64,000 bases of DNA from Marinomonas spartinae (GCF_016461715.1 NZ_JAEMUI010000025.1:1-64000); one strand, 5' to 3'. Shown: positions 1-10,514, counted from the first letter of the stretch. Numbers and translations: made by a program. Notes: a model not told the origin generated them from the sequence alone.

Positions 1-40
1 CTAATTTTATTTCTTGCCGCAACATACACCTTATATAAGA

Positions 41-131
41 TGGCGGAGGAGGAGAGATTCGAACTCTCGGTAGGCTACTAACCTACGCCGGTTTTCAAGA
101 CCGGTGCATTAAACCGCTCTGCCACCCCTCC
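41..131 (-). tRNA. tRNA-Ser (anticodon TGA)
   Basis: On the minus strand the segment folds as a 91-nt class II tRNA. It has a 7-bp acceptor stem (GGAGGGG with CTCCTCC), an anticodon loop reading CTTGAAA (anticodon TGA), the long variable arm typical of tRNA-Ser, a T-loop TTCGAAT, and an encoded CCA end. The first base is at 131 and the CCA at 41-43. Confidence 0.95.
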
Positions 132-194
132 GTTGCGAGCGAGGTGTATATTACGGATTTCAAAATTCAGTGCAACCTTTTTTTTAAAAAAAGA

Positions 195-1256
195 TTAACT
201 TTTTTCAATAATATAGTGCTGGTCCTTTCCTGGACGAATCCAAACATTGGAATACCAGTAATACTGCTTAGCCGAATCGTTCGGCATGGTGCAATTAATA
301 CGTCCACGGCCGACACCAAATGGCTTAGTGGCGGTTACCACGACCTCGTCTTTTGATACCCAATCCAAATTCGCCTTACCCTGACCGGATACATAGCACG
401 CCAAATCTTTTAAACGATACTTGCCTGGCTTAAAGGTCAAACGAAGCGACACAGGGTTGTCGTCCGCATAATCACCACTCTCCTCTTTTAATAGAGGCAT
501 CGGCATTGCGTTAAGCTTTAGCTTTAATGTCGATAACGTGGCAAAACGTCCTGATGCAGGAAAACGAGGTAAATCTTCAAAATCAGAATCCGCGCTGACC
601 ACTCCAGACTGTTGTCCAAAGGCTATAAAGCCCTTCTCTTTCATCATCGTACGTAACAGGTGATTTGATTCACCATAAGGATAAGCCAACATTTTAGGTG
701 AGTGACCTAGATGCTTGATTAAGGCCGTTTCCACACCTGCTACTTCCTTCTCCATACGTGCGTGCCACGCAGCGTCAGATTCCCCTTCTTCCTTACGGGC
801 CATATAAGGATGACTAACCGTATGATTGGCAAACACCGCCCCCGACTTCTCCATTTCCTTCATAATATCCCATGTCAGAAAATGCGGATTCTTTTGCTTT
901 AGCGGCTCAGAATTAACAAATACCGTAAAGGGGTAACCATATTGTTTCAAAATGGGAAAACCCTGTTCGTAAATGTCACGGTAACCATCATCAAAGGTAA
1001 TCGCAACCGCTTTGCTCGGTAAACTCTCGTGCGCCTTAATCTTATCCAAAGCCGTTTTCAGATCGACCACTTGAAAGCCCGCACTTTTTAGATAAGCCAT
1101 CTGTTTGGCAAACTGTTTGGGAGATAAAGACGTGGAGGCAGGTGTTGAATCAGAAACATGATGATATTGAAGAATGGGTAAATAATCTTGCGCGCTTGCC
1201 GTAAGGCTCATTACTACACCACCAATAAGAACACCGCACCGAATGCTAAACAACAT
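195..1256 (-). CDS. Secreted polysaccharide deacetylase (NodB fold, PgaB-like)
   Basis: An exported carbohydrate esterase family 4 protein, likely removing acetyl groups from a surface or cell-wall polysaccharide. A signal peptide covers about residues 1-22. The NodB core shows the TFDDGY metal and base motif near residue 89, the second metal motif FANHTVSH near 144-151, and AYPYGE near 193. About 100 further C-terminal residues are beta-rich, with two Cys that could form a disulfide. I prefer the ATG at 1256 to the GTG two codons upstream, because GAGG lies 5 nt before that ATG. It stands alone, between tRNA-Ser and the divergent kbl operon. The family is clear; the substrate is not. Confidence 0.85.
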   Translation of the reverse strand: MLFSIRCGVLIGGVVMSLTASAQDYLPILQYHHVSDSTPASTSLSPKQFAKQMAYLKSAGFQVVDLKTALDKIKAHESLPSKAVAITFDDGYRDIYEQGFPILKQYGYPFTVFVNSEPLKQKNPHFLTWDIMKEMEKSGAVFANHTVSHPYMARKEEGESDAAWHARMEKEVAGVETALIKHLGHSPKMLAYPYGESNHLLRTMMKEKGFIAFGQQSGVVSADSDFEDLPRFPASGRFATLSTLKLKLNAMPMPLLKEESGDYADDNPVSLRLTFKPGKYRLKDLACYVSGQGKANLDWVSKDEVVVTATKPFGVGRGRINCTMPNDSAKQYYWYSNVWIRPGKDQHYIIEKS

Positions 1257-1573
1257 GAACACCTCTTTGATTAAAATTTGCGCTTATTTTACGCGAGGAG
1301 TTCTTTAAAAAGCCAGCCACAGAAACTGTTATGCCTACTTTGCACGGTCACTGCCTCTGTTTTACCCCAACTATCCCTACTACACTCAAAAGAGCAGATA
1401 CCATAAACCCCTTGGTATTCTTATCCTGCCGCTCGCAAACAAGGCCAATCAAGCCAAAGCAGCTTATTGTGATACATCGATGATCAATCTGTATTGGTCA
1501 TCTGTTACTAGCAATGGGATGGCGTTAGCCGAGTGAATTTGATGCCAAAAGCACACTATAAACGAGGTGAAGC
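1257..1573. other. Divergent intergenic region, no gene seen
   Basis: About 317 bases between the deacetylase (leftward) and kbl (rightward). It must hold both promoters, but I see no convincing -35/-10 pair, riboswitch or coding frame. Only the kbl ribosome binding site (GAGGTGA, 1564-1570) is evident. Confidence 0.4.
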
Positions 1574-2785
1574 ATGAGCAAGACCGTTTTTTACCAACAC
1601 CTTAGCGAACAACTTGAATCCCTTAAAAACGATGGACTCTATAAAGAAGAACGCGCACTGATTACACCACAAGCCAGTGAAATCACCACGAAAGACAACA
1701 CACCACTGATTAATTTATGCGCAAACAACTACCTAGGATTAGCCAACGATGAGATGGTCACTCAAGCCGCCCACCAAGCCCTTGATGATTTTGGTTACGG
1801 TATGGCTTCTGTTCGCTTTATCTGTGGCACACAAAACATCCATGAAGAATTGGAAAAAAGCCTAAGCGACTTTTTACAAATGGAAGACACCATTTTGTAC
1901 TCTTCCTGTTTTGATGCAAACGGTGGTCTTTTTGAAACCTTGCTTAATAAAGACGACGCCGTCATCAGCGACGCGCTCAATCACGCTAGCATCATCGATG
2001 GCATTCGCCTGTGTAAGGCCAAACGCTACCGTTATGCCAATAACAATATGCAAGAGCTGGAAGCCAATTTACAACAGGCGGATAAGGATGGTGCCCAAAC
2101 GAAACTGATCGTCACCGATGGGGTTTTCTCAATGGATGGCATCATTGCCAATTTACCAGCCATCTGCGACCTTGCTGATAAATACGATGCCTTAGTCATG
2201 GTTGATGACTCGCACGCAGTTGGCTTTTTAGGGGAAAATGGCCGAGGAAGCCACGAATATTGCGATGTTATGGGTCGTGTCGACATTATTACCGGGACAC
2301 TAGGCAAAGCCCTTGGTGGTGCGTCTGGCGGCTACACAAGTGCTTCTAAACCCATTGTAGAGTGGTTGCGCCAACGGTCACGCCCTTATCTTTTCTCCAA
2401 TTCATTGTCACCCATTATCACGGCAACCACCTTAACTATTCTGGAATCCCTTAAGAAGGGACAAGCTGCTCGCCAACGCCTTAAAGATAACAGTGCTTAT
2501 TTTCGCAAAAAAATGGGAAATTTGGGATTTACGTTAATTCCGGGTGACCATCCCATAATTCCTGTTATTCTCGGTGATGCGAAGCTCGCCACACAAATGG
2601 CAAACGCGCTTTATAAAGAAGGCATCTACGTGACAGGCTTTTCTTACCCAGTTGTCCCAATGGGTAAAGCCAGAATTCGTACACAAATGTCGGCTTCCTT
2701 GACCAAGGAACAGTTAGATCACGCCATTGACGCCTTTGCCAAAATTGGTCGTGATTTACATATTATTGAAGGACCCAAGCAATGA
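1574..2785 (+). CDS. kbl: Glycine C-acetyltransferase (2-amino-3-ketobutyrate CoA ligase)
   Basis: A PLP enzyme of the alpha-oxoamine synthase family. It cleaves 2-amino-3-ketobutyrate with CoA to glycine and acetyl-CoA, the second step of threonine degradation. At 403 residues it is close to the 398 of E. coli Kbl and aligns along its length. Visible landmarks are [10 protein letters not shown] near residue 48, [11 protein letters not shown] near 212 and the PLP-lysine motif [10 protein letters not shown] near 240. GAGGTGA sits just before the ATG. Its stop overlaps the tdh start (ATGA), so the two are translationally coupled and the unstable aminoketobutyrate can pass directly between the enzymes. 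Confidence 0.96.
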   Translation: MSKTVFYQHLSEQLESLKNDGLYKEERALITPQASEITTKDNTPLINLCANNYLGLANDEMVTQAAHQALDDFGYGMASVRFICGTQNIHEELEKSLSDFLQMEDTILYSSCFDANGGLFETLLNKDDAVISDALNHASIIDGIRLCKAKRYRYANNNMQELEANLQQADKDGAQTKLIVTDGVFSMDGIIANLPAICDLADKYDALVMVDDSHAVGFLGENGRGSHEYCDVMGRVDIITGTLGKALGGASGGYTSASKPIVEWLRQRSRPYLFSNSLSPIITATTLTILESLKKGQAARQRLKDNSAYFRKKMGNLGFTLIPGDHPIIPVILGDAKLATQMANALYKEGIYVTGFSYPVVPMGKARIRTQMSASLTKEQLDHAIDAFAKIGRDLHIIEGPKQ

Positions 2786-3807
2786 AAGTACTCGCCAAAA
2801 CACAGGCTAAACAAGGCATCTGGATGTCAGAAGAGGACTATCCAGAATGTGGTCACAATGACGTCATCATCAAAATCCGTAAAACAGCCATTTGTGGAAC
2901 GGATATGCATATTTATCACTGGGATGATTGGGCACAAAAAACCATCCCAGTGCCGATGACTGTCGGCCATGAGTTTGTTGGTGAAATTGCACAAATTGGC
3001 GAGGAGGTAACAGGCTTTACTATCGGTGATCGTGTCTCTGGAGAAGGCCATATTACGTGTGGACAATGCCGCAATTGCCGCGCAGGACGTCGTCACTTAT
3101 GTCGCCAGACACAAGGCGTAGGTGTCAATCGCACTGGGGCTTTCGCTGAATATTTAGCCATTCCAGCCAGTAATGCCTTTAAGATTCCTAACAACATCAG
3201 TGACGATCTCGCAGCCATTTTTGACCCCTTTGGTAATGCGACACACACGGCCCTTTCCTTCGATTTGGTGGGAGAAGATGTGCTCATCACTGGTGCTGGC
3301 CCCATTGGTGCCATGGCCGCCGCCATCGCCAAACACTCTGGTGCCCGTAATGTTGTCATTACCGATGTCAATGATTATCGCCTTGATCTTGCCCGAAAAA
3401 TGGGCGCCACCCGAATAGTCAACGTGGCACAAGAATCCCTACGCGACGTTATGATCGAGCTAGGCATGCAAGAAGGATTCGATGTTGGTCTGGAAATGTC
3501 AGGTAATGGGATGGCTTTCCAATCCCTCCTTGAATGCATGAACCATGGTGGCAAGGTGGCCATGCTGGGCATTCCCAGCAAAGACACAAACGTCGATTGG
3601 AACCAAATCATTTTTAAAGGTTTGGTTCTCAAAGGTATCTATGGACGGGAAATGTATGAAACTTGGTACAAAATGGTTGCCATGTTGCAATCTGGACTAG
3701 ACCTAAGCCCAATTATTACCCACCAATACAGTGTAGAAGAGTTCCAGCAGGGATTTGATGCTATGGCATCTGGCCAATCCGGAAAAGTCATTTTAAATTG
3801 GTGCTAA
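2782..3807 (+). CDS. tdh: L-threonine 3-dehydrogenase
   Basis: A zinc-dependent medium-chain dehydrogenase that oxidises L-threonine to 2-amino-3-ketobutyrate with NAD+, feeding Kbl. Its 341 residues equal the usual length. The catalytic-zinc cysteine is in [16 protein letters not shown] near residue 38, followed by GHEFVGE near 63. The structural zinc loop has four Cys around 93-107 ([15 protein letters not shown]). The Rossmann motif [10 protein letters not shown] lies near 175. Its ATG overlaps the kbl stop, a classic kbl-tdh operon. An inverted repeat follows the gene. Confidence 0.96.
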   Translation: MKVLAKTQAKQGIWMSEEDYPECGHNDVIIKIRKTAICGTDMHIYHWDDWAQKTIPVPMTVGHEFVGEIAQIGEEVTGFTIGDRVSGEGHITCGQCRNCRAGRRHLCRQTQGVGVNRTGAFAEYLAIPASNAFKIPNNISDDLAAIFDPFGNATHTALSFDLVGEDVLITGAGPIGAMAAAIAKHSGARNVVITDVNDYRLDLARKMGATRIVNVAQESLRDVMIELGMQEGFDVGLEMSGNGMAFQSLLECMNHGGKVAMLGIPSKDTNVDWNQIIFKGLVLKGIYGREMYETWYKMVAMLQSGLDLSPIITHQYSVEEFQQGFDAMASGQSGKVILNWC

Positions 3808-3817
3808 CTCCCCACTT

Positions 3818-3869
3818 TAGTTGCGTCATTACGAACTTCGCGTTAGTTTAAACTTTTCAGACGCAACTA
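3818..3869 (+). terminator. Possible terminator or attenuator after kbl-tdh
   Basis: A perfect 10-bp inverted repeat, TAGTTGCGTC (3818-3827) and GACGCAACTA (3860-3869), followed by GAGTTTTC. The 32-nt loop is long and the T-run is short, so termination is plausible but not certain. It ends about 10 bases before the nudC start. Confidence 0.4.
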
Positions 3870-3879
3870 GAGTTTTCTC

Positions 3880-4731
3880 ATGTTAGAAATCGGTACCCAT
3901 GCGCACCCTTCACCTCATCAAGATGCGCTGTATATTTTATTGTTTAAAAACCAAGTATTGATTGAACAGAATCATCAATTTTTGGTCCCCTTTGACCACT
4001 TCCAGCCTGATAGCAGTATGCGGGCCATCTATTGCGGACAATGGAATCCACAAGGCAATGATCAAAGCAACCCAGAGAAGCAAGAGGCAACCAATCAAGA
4101 TGTCTTTGTATGCCGCTTCGAAAACCGCCCAAAAGGTTTTACGGAAATAGATCTACGCGAACTACTGTTCATGCAGGACGAAGCTAACTATTTACTGTTA
4201 AGCCGTGCCCATCAGCTATCTACTTGGGACAGGGATCATCAATTCTGTGGGCGCTGTGGCACCCCCATGAACAACAAACACTCGACAGAACACACCAAAA
4301 TTTGCCCAAAGTGTAATCTCCGTCATTACCCCCGAATTTCCCCTTGCATCATTGTCTCAGTTCGAAACGGCGACCATCTGCTCTTAGCCCGTGGCCCACA
4401 CATGCCCAAAGGCAGATTCAGTAATATCGCAGGATTTGTCGAGGCTGGCGAAACCTTAGAACAGGCTGTCGCCCGAGAAGTGCGAGAAGAAGTCGGCATT
4501 GAAGTCACCAACATACGCTATGTTGGCAGCCAGCCTTGGTCGTTTCCTCATCAAATGATGGTGGGCTTTTTTGCCGACTATGCTGGAGGCGAAATCCTCC
4601 CTGCCCCAGGCGAAATAGAAGAAGCGGCATGGTGGCACATTGATAGCCTCCCCAACACCCCAAACTTAGTCACGATATCAGGGCAAATTATTGCTCAACA
4701 CGTGGCTCATATAAAAAACAGCCGCACGTAA
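3880..4731 (+). CDS. nudC: NAD+ diphosphatase / NAD-cap decapping Nudix hydrolase
   Basis: A Nudix enzyme that splits NAD(H) into NMN(H) and AMP; the family also removes NAD caps from RNA 5' ends. A zinc ribbon with paired cysteines (FCGRCGTP and ICPKCNLRH, residues about 123-147) precedes the Nudix box GFVEAGETLEQAVAREVREE near 186-205. The NudC-specific SQPWSFPHQMM follows near 218. Length (283) fits the family, with an N-terminal domain slightly longer than in E. coli. No strong ribosome binding site is visible. It lies in the same direction as kbl-tdh but behind a likely terminator, so it is probably separate. Confidence 0.92.
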   Translation: MLEIGTHAHPSPHQDALYILLFKNQVLIEQNHQFLVPFDHFQPDSSMRAIYCGQWNPQGNDQSNPEKQEATNQDVFVCRFENRPKGFTEIDLRELLFMQDEANYLLLSRAHQLSTWDRDHQFCGRCGTPMNNKHSTEHTKICPKCNLRHYPRISPCIIVSVRNGDHLLLARGPHMPKGRFSNIAGFVEAGETLEQAVAREVREEVGIEVTNIRYVGSQPWSFPHQMMVGFFADYAGGEILPAPGEIEEAAWWHIDSLPNTPNLVTISGQIIAQHVAHIKNSRT

Positions 4732-4832
4732 CGGGCACGGATGCCAACAAAACATTTTTGGGCTGTCATTCGGAACTAGAATTTTTATAACAAACCCCTA
4801 TACTAGCTCGCCAATCAATCATCATCGCGAGC

Positions 4833-5753
4833 TTGTTTGTTTTGAATGAATTATTACAGACCATCGAAAGAACCGTGCGTCCACTGATCGGCTCAGGAAA
4901 GGTAGCCGATTATATTCCCGCCTTAGCCAATGTGAACCCGAATCAATTTGGTATCGCCGTCTACAGCAATGAAGGTGAATTATTTCAGGCAGGACAAGCC
5001 AAAGTCGACTTTTCCATTCAGAGTATTTCCAAAGTCTTTAGCCTTACTCTTGCGATAAAACATTATGGCGAAGATATGTGGCAGAGAGTGGGTCGTGAGC
5101 CCTCTGGCAACCCATTTAACTCCCTTGTACAGCTGGAATACGAAAGCGGTGTGCCACGTAATCCTTTCATCAATGCTGGCGCGCTGGTGGTATGCGATAT
5201 GAATCAATCACGTTTTGCTTCGCCTCACTACGCCATGCGCGAATACATCCGTCGCCTGGCAGGGAATCCTAAACTCAAATCCGATAAAGTCGTTGCCGAT
5301 TCAGAGTTTGAGTTTCGCTCACGCAACGCTTCCATGGCCTATTTAATGAAAGCTTTCGGTAACTTTGAAAACGACGTGGAAACAGTATTACACAATTACT
5401 TTAATAACTGTGCCATGAGTATGAACTGCGTCGATCTGGCGAAAGCCTTTAGTTTCTTAGCAAATAAAGGCTATTGCCACCATAGTGGCGAACAAGTCAT
5501 CAGCGCCCGTGAAGCCAAACATGTAAACAGCCTCCTTGCCACCAGCGGCTTATACGATGAAGCAGGTAACTTTGCTTATCGTGTAGGATTGCCTGGTAAG
5601 AGCGGCGTCGGTGGCGGCATCATCGCCATCGTACCGAATCGTTTTTCGGTATGTGTGTGGTCACCTGAGCTGAATAAATCCGGTAATTCTTTAGCGGGCA
5701 TTGCCGCCCTTGAAGCCCTATCAGATCACATTGGCTGGTCTATTTTTGGCTAA
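4833..5753 (+). CDS. glsA: Glutaminase
   Basis: Converts glutamine to glutamate and ammonia in the cytoplasm. It is a serine-beta-lactamase-fold enzyme of about 306 residues (E. coli YneH/GlsB has 308). The catalytic Ser-x-x-Lys lies in FSIQSISK near residue 63. Other conserved blocks are [23 protein letters not shown] and [11 protein letters not shown] near 260. The reading frame has no ATG near the expected start; TTG codons occur at 4833 and 4842, so a TTG start is likely, though the exact one is unsettled. A hairpin terminator follows the stop. Confidence 0.93.
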   Translation: MFVLNELLQTIERTVRPLIGSGKVADYIPALANVNPNQFGIAVYSNEGELFQAGQAKVDFSIQSISKVFSLTLAIKHYGEDMWQRVGREPSGNPFNSLVQLEYESGVPRNPFINAGALVVCDMNQSRFASPHYAMREYIRRLAGNPKLKSDKVVADSEFEFRSRNASMAYLMKAFGNFENDVETVLHNYFNNCAMSMNCVDLAKAFSFLANKGYCHHSGEQVISAREAKHVNSLLATSGLYDEAGNFAYRVGLPGKSGVGGGIIAIVPNRFSVCVWSPELNKSGNSLAGIAALEALSDHIGWSIFG

Positions 5754-5792
5754 CCAACCCCCAAAAGCATAACTATTAATCCTCAATACCCA

Positions 5793-5820
5793 TGAAAAAA
5801 GGGCCATCTGGCCCTTTTCT
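5793..5820. terminator. Bidirectional rho-independent terminator
   Basis: GGGCC-ATCT-GGCCC flanked by an A-run on the left and TTTTC on the right. It sits between the convergent glsA and ppnN and can serve both strands. Confidence 0.85.
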
Positions 5821-5839
5821 GTTACTGCATTATCACCGC

Positions 5840-7213
5840 TTAATTGGTGATGACTTTATAACAAGGAATATACTCACTTCCTGGTAATTTCATCCGTTGC
5901 TGAGCAACAAACGCTTGTAGCAGCGCATCCAGTTTTTCGAGTATCAGCTTATCCCCATGGATATGGAACGGCCCGTGCTCTTTAATGTAGGCAACTCCCT
6001 GTGCTTTGACGTTACCAGCCACAATAGAGGAGAAAGCTCGACGCAAATCCGCTGCCAATAAGTGAGTGTCTTGATTAAAGTTTAAATTCAAGCCCAGCAT
6101 ATTTTCATGAGTCGGCTCGAACGGATGCTGAAACTCTTCAGGAATATGTAACTTCCAATTGTAGTAAAACGCATCATGATGTGCCTTACGGTAATGGCGT
6201 ACTTCTTCCAAGCCTTGTTTCATGGCACGGGCCACTTCGACCTCATCATCAATAATGATGCGGTATTTCTGTTGTGCGGCTTCCCCTAGCACATCACCAA
6301 TAAAGGCATGAATCTGCTCGAAATAGTTGGCACTTTCTTTGGGCCCAGTAAACACCAACGGAAAGGGGACATCCGCATTTTTAGGATGCAATAAAATCCC
6401 TAAAATATACAGAATCTCTTCCGCTGTTCCCGCCCCACCAGGAAAGACAACAATGCCGTGACCTGTTCTAACAAACGCCTCTAAGCGTTTTTCAATATCA
6501 GGCATTATCACTAACTGATTCACAATCGGATTGGGGGATTCAGCGGCAATAATACCAGGTTCAGTTAACCCAAGATAAACACCGTTGTGAATACGTTGTT
6601 TAGAATGAGCTATCGCCGCGCCCTTCATTGGGCCTTTCATCGCCCCAGGACCACAACCCGTACAAATATTCAGTTCTCTTAAGCCAAGTTCATGGCCGAC
6701 GCGCTTGGTATAATCGTATTCATGACGTGCAATTGAGTGTCCCCCCCAGCACACCACCATGTCTGGGCTTTGAATACGACGGAACACATTAGCATTACGT
6801 AACAATTCAAATACTACGTTGGTAATTTTGTCCGAGCTCGCATTTTCAAGATTACGCGCTAAGTGATACTCATGGTAGGTAAAAATAATGTCACGTAACA
6901 CGCTAAACAGCATTTCTCGAACACTACTGATCATCTTACCGTCAACAAATGCGCTGCCTGGCGCATTCTTTAATTCCAGCTTAACGCCACGCTCCTGCTG
7001 AATAATATTAATTTCAAAATCATTGAATTCCTTCATCACGGCTTCGGCATCATCGGTATCACTACCACAGTTCATAATCGCCAAAGCACAACGACGAAAT
7101 AGCTCATGAAGCGAACCAGAATCTTCTGACATGCGAGAGATCTCATCTTGCGATAACATCTCTAATGCTCCTTTGGGAGCCACTAATGCATCTACGCGAT
7201 CTTCATACTGCAT
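5840..7213 (-). CDS. ppnN: Nucleotide 5'-monophosphate nucleosidase PpnN (YgdH)
   Basis: Cleaves purine and pyrimidine nucleoside 5'-monophosphates to base and ribose 5-phosphate; in E. coli it is a ppGpp target. Its 457 residues match the family (E. coli 454). The LOG-type core shows GCGPGAMKGPMKGAA near residue 185 and the catalytic PGGAGTAEE near 258. An N-terminal domain of about 140 residues and a C-terminal dodecin-like region are present as in YgdH. The start at 7213 is preceded by GGAGGGCG. It is followed by a shared terminator and preceded by zapE in the same direction. Confidence 0.93.
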   Translation of the reverse strand: MQYEDRVDALVAPKGALEMLSQDEISRMSEDSGSLHELFRRCALAIMNCGSDTDDAEAVMKEFNDFEINIIQQERGVKLELKNAPGSAFVDGKMISSVREMLFSVLRDIIFTYHEYHLARNLENASSDKITNVVFELLRNANVFRRIQSPDMVVCWGGHSIARHEYDYTKRVGHELGLRELNICTGCGPGAMKGPMKGAAIAHSKQRIHNGVYLGLTEPGIIAAESPNPIVNQLVIMPDIEKRLEAFVRTGHGIVVFPGGAGTAEEILYILGILLHPKNADVPFPLVFTGPKESANYFEQIHAFIGDVLGEAAQQKYRIIIDDEVEVARAMKQGLEEVRHYRKAHHDAFYYNWKLHIPEEFQHPFEPTHENMLGLNLNFNQDTHLLAADLRRAFSSIVAGNVKAQGVAYIKEHGPFHIHGDKLILEKLDALLQAFVAQQRMKLPGSEYIPCYKVITN

Positions 7214-7331
7214 GATCGCCCTCCTTACTTATTGGTATTGTTGTCATAATCGTTATGTTGTTGTCTTAATAGTTATATTGGTCACTGATGGGCACTTTAT
7301 CAAGCACAAACAATAAACTAACCAGTCACCA

Positions 7332-8456
7332 TCAGTGTGAAGAACTACGTAACGACTGATAATACAAAGATTGCATTTCAATTAAACGACTGTAGGTTCG
7401 GCGAAACTCGAACAATAACGAGCCGTTTTGATATAACTGATCAAGCGGTAAAGCCGCACTTAGATACAACACCACATGATGGTCATAACATTCATCCACA
7501 AGACTAATAAAGCGCCGTACCGCATCGTCATTGATCCCATAGGACACCACTCGCTCGCCAGTCACGCCAGAACCCAACGCACTGTCTTCTGTGCCCCGTG
7601 CTTTAATATGCTCGTAAGGTTCACTGCTCAAAGGTGGAATACCTGATACCATCATAATAGGAAAGCGAGTAGCCAACTCGATATAATCCAGTGAAGAGCG
7701 GGGGCCATCACATAAATCAAAAAAATCAAACCACGCTAAATTCTGAGACACCTTCATAACCGGAATCTGACGATGGCACACCGTCAAAGGCTCCACCGTA
7801 ATTGGTCCCTTGGATAAAGTGAAAAACGCCAGTTCTAACGCACTGGTATCTTGCACAAAATACACAGGATCAATGCCCTTATGACGCAATCTATGGTCTT
7901 CTTTTCCATTGAGATTGACACTTTGAAGTTGTCTATTCAGCCTTTTGACAACTGGCTCAAAACGCGCCGAATCCAGTAAGGTATCGAATAAATGATCAAT
8001 GGCTATATTCGATGTGGCCACCAACACCACGCCCTCCTCAAACAAGGCATCCACCAAGCCACTCAGCAGCATAGCGTCACCCACATCAGACACAAAAAAC
8101 TCATCAAAACACAACACTTTGCATTCGTTCGCAAGCCTTTTCGCAATGCCTTTTAGCGGATTTGCCTGACCTGAAGCAAGATTCAATTCACGATGTAAAC
8201 GCGACATAAAATGGTGAAAGTGCAGACGTAGCCCAAGCCCCTCAGGCAGGCAATCGAAAAACAAATCCATCAAAAAGGTTTTGCCACGCCCCACGTCTCC
8301 CCACATATAAACGCCTTTAGGAGAAGCAGATTGAGAAGCGGAAGTGAGTTGTTGAAATAAGCTGTCAAGTAACATAAGCGCTTGACGTTGAGTAGCATCG
8401 TCAACAAACCCTTGCTGGCTTAAACGTGCCTTATATGATGAGAAAGGTGAAACCAT
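7332..8456 (-). CDS. zapE: Cell division protein ZapE (AFG1-family ATPase)
   Basis: A P-loop ATPase that associates with the division ring. Walker A is GDVGRGKT near residue 53, and Walker B plus sensor are LCFDEFFVSD followed by LVATSN. The C-terminus FEFRRTYSRLIEMQS matches ZapE of other gammaproteobacteria. The open frame extends to a TTG at 8519, but family alignment begins at MVSPFSSYKARL. A strong hairpin (8507-8530) would also lie across the TTG. I therefore take the ATG at 8456, giving 374 residues (E. coli 375). No clear Shine-Dalgarno precedes either start. Confidence 0.9.
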   Translation of the reverse strand: MVSPFSSYKARLSQQGFVDDATQRQALMLLDSLFQQLTSASQSASPKGVYMWGDVGRGKTFLMDLFFDCLPEGLGLRLHFHHFMSRLHRELNLASGQANPLKGIAKRLANECKVLCFDEFFVSDVGDAMLLSGLVDALFEEGVVLVATSNIAIDHLFDTLLDSARFEPVVKRLNRQLQSVNLNGKEDHRLRHKGIDPVYFVQDTSALELAFFTLSKGPITVEPLTVCHRQIPVMKVSQNLAWFDFFDLCDGPRSSLDYIELATRFPIMMVSGIPPLSSEPYEHIKARGTEDSALGSGVTGERVVSYGINDDAVRRFISLVDECYDHHVVLYLSAALPLDQLYQNGSLLFEFRRTYSRLIEMQSLYYQSLRSSSH

Positions 8457-8506
8457 TAAGATTGTCGCTACTCGTAAAAATATCCCCTCATTTTCCCTTA
8501 GAAATC

Positions 8507-8530
8507 GATGTGGGTTCAAGCACCCACATC
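8507..8530 (-). terminator. Hairpin, probable terminator downstream of the GST gene
   Basis: A perfect 9-bp stem GATGTGGGT / ACCCACATC with a 6-nt loop between the GST-like gene and zapE. The T-richness after it on the minus strand is weak, so efficiency is unclear. Confidence 0.5.
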
Positions 8531-8605
8531 AGCTAATCATTATTTAGTACCCACTCAAACAACAATATCTAAGGCTGTGTTTACCCAATTATCCAATAAC
8601 GCTCG

Positions 8606-9271
8606 CTACAAAGTCGTAAAAGCACCACTCTTTTTAATGGCCGCTTGGAAACTGGCTTCCCCTTTCACCCGTTCAACAAACGCTGCAATATTAGGATAAG
8701 CAGATAAGTCGGTTCGTGTACTTGCGGCCATCAGCGGAAAACTCATTTGAATATCGGCGGCACTCAAAGTGTCTCCCGTAAACCAAATACGATCAGACAA
8801 GGTCTTTTCAATAAAGTCCAACTGATCTTTGAGACGAGGAGAGATAAATTTGTCCTGAACCTTATCACTCACCCCTTTGGCAATAGGTTTCACAAAAAAC
8901 GGCATTGGACTTTTGGGAATCTTCATCATCACTAACTTCATGACCAACAGGGGCATCAACGACCCTTCGGCGAAATGAAGCCAGTAACGGTAATCTAACA
9001 AGGCTTGCCCTTCGGTTGGCCGCAGGCGAGATTCACTGTCATAACGATCCAGCAGATACTCAATAATCGCCCCAGACTCCGCCACGGTAAGTCCCTTATC
9101 AGTAATCACAGGGGATTTCCCTAACGGATGAATTTTTTTAAGCGCTTCAGGTGCTGCAGAGGTTTCCGGATCGCGCTTGTACTCAATCACGTCATAATCT
9201 AACTTCAATTCCTCAAGCAACCATACGATGCGCTGTGAACGAGAGTTTTCCAAATGATGAACCGTTATCAT
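8606..9271 (-). CDS. Glutathione S-transferase family protein
   Basis: A 221-residue cytosolic GST. The N-terminal thioredoxin-like domain (residues 1-80) opens with ITVHHLENSRSQRIVWLLEEL, with the cis-proline in GKSPVITD near 55 and the glutathione-binding ESGAIIEYL near 66. An all-helical C-terminal domain follows. The Ser in HLENSRSQ is a likely catalytic residue, as in beta- or zeta-like bacterial GSTs. It is a single gene upstream of zapE on the same strand. The substrate cannot be read from sequence. Confidence 0.88.
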   Translation of the reverse strand: MITVHHLENSRSQRIVWLLEELKLDYDVIEYKRDPETSAAPEALKKIHPLGKSPVITDKGLTVAESGAIIEYLLDRYDSESRLRPTEGQALLDYRYWLHFAEGSLMPLLVMKLVMMKIPKSPMPFFVKPIAKGVSDKVQDKFISPRLKDQLDFIEKTLSDRIWFTGDTLSAADIQMSFPLMAASTRTDLSAYPNIAAFVERVKGEASFQAAIKKSGAFTTL

Positions 9272-9504
9272 GCAATCCCCTTCTTCCGTTAAAAAATAAA
9301 GCCTACAACAATACTCAGCGAATTACATATTATACGAAGCAAAAATAGAAAAGAGATGAATTGCTAAAAAGAAAAATGGTTAATATCACATCTACCTACC
9401 GCTTCCATAACCCAAAGTGTAAATCTTTCCAACATTCGAACACTTTGCGCTATGGTTGTCCCTCTCACCATTGACGGACACACCAATAGGACTGCATACG
9501 GCAC

Positions 9505-10485
9505 ATGAAAAAAAGCCTCCACTACATACTAATAGCGCTGGCGAGTATCAGCTCTGCTCTGGTTCAAGCTCATTCCCTCAACAACGAAACACAAAGATAC
9601 CAACCAACCACACACCAGCCTCACCAAGAAAAGGCCTTTTTTCAAGCGGTTGATAAACACTATCGTTCACAGACAAAGCGCATCAACGCCATCAGTGCTA
9701 GCTTGCTGGGGTTACCTTATGTGGACAATGACACAGGTAAAGACAAACCCGTCAAACAAACGGGCAATCCTTTGTACCGCTTTCACTCCTTCGACTGCAT
9801 GACCTATGTAGAAGCTGTATTGGCTGGTGTGATGTCTAATTCCAAACAGTCGTTCGGAGCAAAGTTAGTCGATATCCGTTACAAACATGGAAAAGTGTCT
9901 TTTATTACCCGCAATCATTTCCCCAGTGCAGACTGGTTTCCCAATAACAAGGGCAAGTTAATTGAAGCGACTTATCGAGTCAGTGGCAAAGCCACCAAAA
10001 TTGCCAGTGCCCTCATCAATAAACGTGCTTGGTACCATCATTTTACACTGGATAATATTCAAGATGGCGATCTTGACATCACACAACGCCAACATCTGCT
10101 AGCGAAATTACGACGAGAAAGCAATAAAATGCCGACCAAAATGGTCCACCTGCCTTATGTGCCTTTAACGGACTTGTTCGTTAAAACCGCGCCCAATCAT
10201 ATCAAGGTGAACACGGCTTTGTTAAAACGCATCCCCGATGGCAGTATTATCAGCATGGTCAGACCAAACTGGCCCATTAAAGACCGCATCGGCACCAATA
10301 TGAATGTTTCCCATATGGGCTTTGCCATTCGCAAACAGGGTCAACTTTACTTCCGCGAAGCCAGCGAGATAAAGGGCAAAATAGTGGATGTAAACTTTGT
10401 TCAGTATCTTTATTACTATTACCGAGAAAGTAAGACATTAAAAGGCTTTAATGTTCATGTGCTAGCGCCTAAATACCACGTCTAG
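9505..10485 (+). CDS. Exported DUF1460 protein (amidase / NlpC-P60-like fold)
   Basis: A secreted 326-residue protein with a Sec signal peptide (MKKSLHYILIALASISSALVQA). The DUF1460 family has an NlpC/P60-like cysteine-peptidase fold and is described as N-acetylmuramoyl-L-alanine-amidase-like. The likely nucleophile is the Cys in FDCMTYVEA near residue 95, and the likely His is in NVSHMGFAI near 270. A cell-wall role is inferred from the family only. It is monocistronic, followed by an inverted repeat at 10515-10548. Confidence 0.8.
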   Translation: MKKSLHYILIALASISSALVQAHSLNNETQRYQPTTHQPHQEKAFFQAVDKHYRSQTKRINAISASLLGLPYVDNDTGKDKPVKQTGNPLYRFHSFDCMTYVEAVLAGVMSNSKQSFGAKLVDIRYKHGKVSFITRNHFPSADWFPNNKGKLIEATYRVSGKATKIASALINKRAWYHHFTLDNIQDGDLDITQRQHLLAKLRRESNKMPTKMVHLPYVPLTDLFVKTAPNHIKVNTALLKRIPDGSIISMVRPNWPIKDRIGTNMNVSHMGFAIRKQGQLYFREASEIKGKIVDVNFVQYLYYYYRESKTLKGFNVHVLAPKYHV

Positions 10486-10514
10486 CACGCTCTCTAACGG
10501 TTTTGTGTTGCCGT